From: Bryobacteraceae bacterium | Lineage (GTDB): Bacteria > Acidobacteriota > Terriglobia > Bryobacterales > Bryobacteraceae | Assembly: GCA_030036985.1 (NCBI GenBank) | Contig: JASHSD010000329.1 | Span: 1 to 12,568 of the forward strand | Direction: 5' to 3' | Length of the DNA stretch: 12,568 bases | In this document: positions 11,869 through 12,568 of the stretch, in pieces | Layout: every line of letters starts with the position of its first letter | Position numbering within the stretch: position 1 is the first letter of the stretch | The notes under the pieces: generated by a model | What the model was told of the DNA's origin: nothing | Database searches by the model: none | The model's input: the letters and a program-made list of their open reading frames with translations, nothing else | Position numbers and translations under genes: made by a program

Positions 11869-12568
11869 GTGCGCTGGTAAAACCGGCGTCGAGTAATGAA
11901 TGAAAGAGTCATACAGATAAGGAGTAGCGAACCATCCTGACCCCGGGTCATGCGCGGCGTATCGCAAGGTGCGGCGGGAAGCGTTGGCAGGGGCACACGC
12001 AGGCTGGGTATCGAGCTTCGAAATAGCGTGTTCCGGAGCGCCGACCCTGTCGGACGAAGGGGAAGGCCACACGGACGGGATCGAAATCGCGAGATCCCGG
12101 ACGGCTCCGCGGAGTCGGAGACCTCGCGCATGCATGGAAACTCATTGCACGGGAACCAGGAGATCCCGGTGACGCCCAGGGCCTTGAGAAAGCGGAGGGC
12201 CGGGAGGAGAACTCGCAAGGGCACGCCCTTCACGCACGGCGCCGGGAAGTCGGATCGGCCGCGTGCGCTGAGCAGCGCGTTATTCAGGAGGGTTGAAGTC
12301 CCTCCGGCGCTCGAATGAGGAGCGCTGTATCCAAACGCGGGGGTAATGCCTCGCGGGCCGGGAGAGGAAACAGGTATGGAGAAGCCTAAACGGGCACGAA
12401 GGCGAAAGCCGGATACAAGCCAAGGTGGACCTGAAGCCGGTCCTCGTAGTCCCGGAGGGCAGGGTGTCCATCGCGAGGTGGAATCCGAAGGGCATGAGGA
12501 GAAGTACCGGGCTGTAATCAGACCATTCCGGCGCAACTGCGTTAAATCCCGGGGTCGCAGGGGCAGAG
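11869..12568 (+). mobile_element. Group II intron 1, 5' part (domain I and beyond), itself interrupted from 12263
   Basis: The element opens with the group II 5' consensus GTGCG at 11869, followed by the domain I head typical of bacterial introns (CTGGTAAAACCGGCGTC hairpin, then GAGTAATGAATGAAAGAGTC). Further on, the hairpin GGGA (12151-12154) / TCCC (12164-12167) exposes CAGGAGA (12157-12163), which can pair at 6 of 7 positions with TATCCTG (11862-11868) just before the intron: the EBS1-IBS1 contact. This fixes the 5' splice site. A loop TCATT (12142-12146) could pair with GATGG (11857-11861) as EBS2-IBS2 with two wobbles. Such introns self-splice and retrohome with a reverse transcriptase-maturase, usually encoded in domain IV; no reverse transcriptase motif is in the window. 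Domains V and VI and the 3' end lie outside. Confidence 0.82.
12263..12568 (+). mobile_element. Group II intron 2, 5' part, nested inside intron 1
   Basis: A second GTGCG occurs at 12263, followed by the hairpin GCGCT-GAGC-AGCGC and by GGAGGGTTGAAGTCCCTCC, which resembles the first stem of another, different class of bacterial group II intron. Downstream the segment GGGTGTCCATCGCGAGGTGG (about 12465-12484) and AATCCGAAGG resemble the well-known domain I stretch of such introns, and AGGCGAAAGCC (about 12399) is a GNRA-capped stem. It shows no repeat of intron 1's head, so it is not a duplication. It lies about 394 nt into intron 1, after the GGGAAGTCGGATCGGCCGC stretch, in the same orientation. 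Removal of intron 2 would be needed before intron 1 could fold. No convincing EBS1 for the upstream GGCCGC was found, and the open frame across it has no protein family motif. The 3' end is outside. Confidence 0.62.

Noticed and set aside
11727..12536. 269-codon minus-strand open frame across the intron region
   Set aside because: It crosses the VWFA end and both intron heads. The RNA-structural signals on the plus strand explain the sequence better, and the product (Ser/Pro/Arg-rich) shows no family.
12349..12568. Open plus-strand frame (MPRGPGEETGMEKPKRARRR...) as the start of an intron-encoded reverse transcriptase
   Set aside because: It overlaps the conserved domain I RNA of intron 2 and shows no reverse transcriptase or maturase motif; a true IEP is expected further right.

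Overview
The window comes from a GC-rich bacterium, most likely an Acidobacteriota of the Solibacter/Bryobacter type. This is an inference from the VWFA-domain protein of the acidobacterial kind at 10.8 kb, the TPR protein with a low-complexity N-terminus, and a pair of inverted REP-like palindromes. No rRNA, tRNA or CRISPR array was seen.

Layout. (1) 1-703: the 5' end of uvrC (minus) and a secreted TPR protein (plus) diverge from a 17-bp gap. (2) 704-3831: an apparently inserted or rearranged segment. It holds a minus-strand chimeric ORF (phosphoribosyltransferase-like N-terminus, two-helix membrane tail) and, divergent from it, a large Morc/MutL-like GHKL ATPase with a C-terminal PD-(D/E)XK-type nuclease. 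The ATPase-nuclease is a good candidate for an anti-phage or other DNA-conflict protein. About 300 bp without a recognisable gene follow. (3) 3832-7959: two divergent operons share a symmetric -10 region at 5808-5818. Leftwards run two tandem thymidylate-kinase-like genes and sixA; rightwards run ppx/gppA (with an HD domain) and pgeF. Four of the five products handle phosphoryl groups, and the second kinase has Arg in place of the Walker A Lys. (4) 7960-8691: a DksA/TraR zinc-finger regulator with a candidate terminator and its upstream region. (5) 8692-11797: a polytopic GT-C-like membrane protein and, divergent from it, a VWFA-domain secreted protein. Between them lies a perfect 23-bp inverted repeat made of two REP-like palindromes.

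(6) 11798-12568: the 5' half of a group II intron begins at GTGCG (11869). About 394 bp into it a second, different group II intron appears to begin (12263), giving a nested (twintron-like) arrangement that runs off the window. The intron interrupts what looks like the last 25 codons of a minus-strand gene.

The observations most worth following are the nested introns, the single-gene GHKL ATPase-nuclease beside the broken phosphoribosyltransferase, the kinase pair with the altered P-loop, and repeated signs of leaderless or bidirectional promoters. All family assignments are by eye from motifs; no searches were run.
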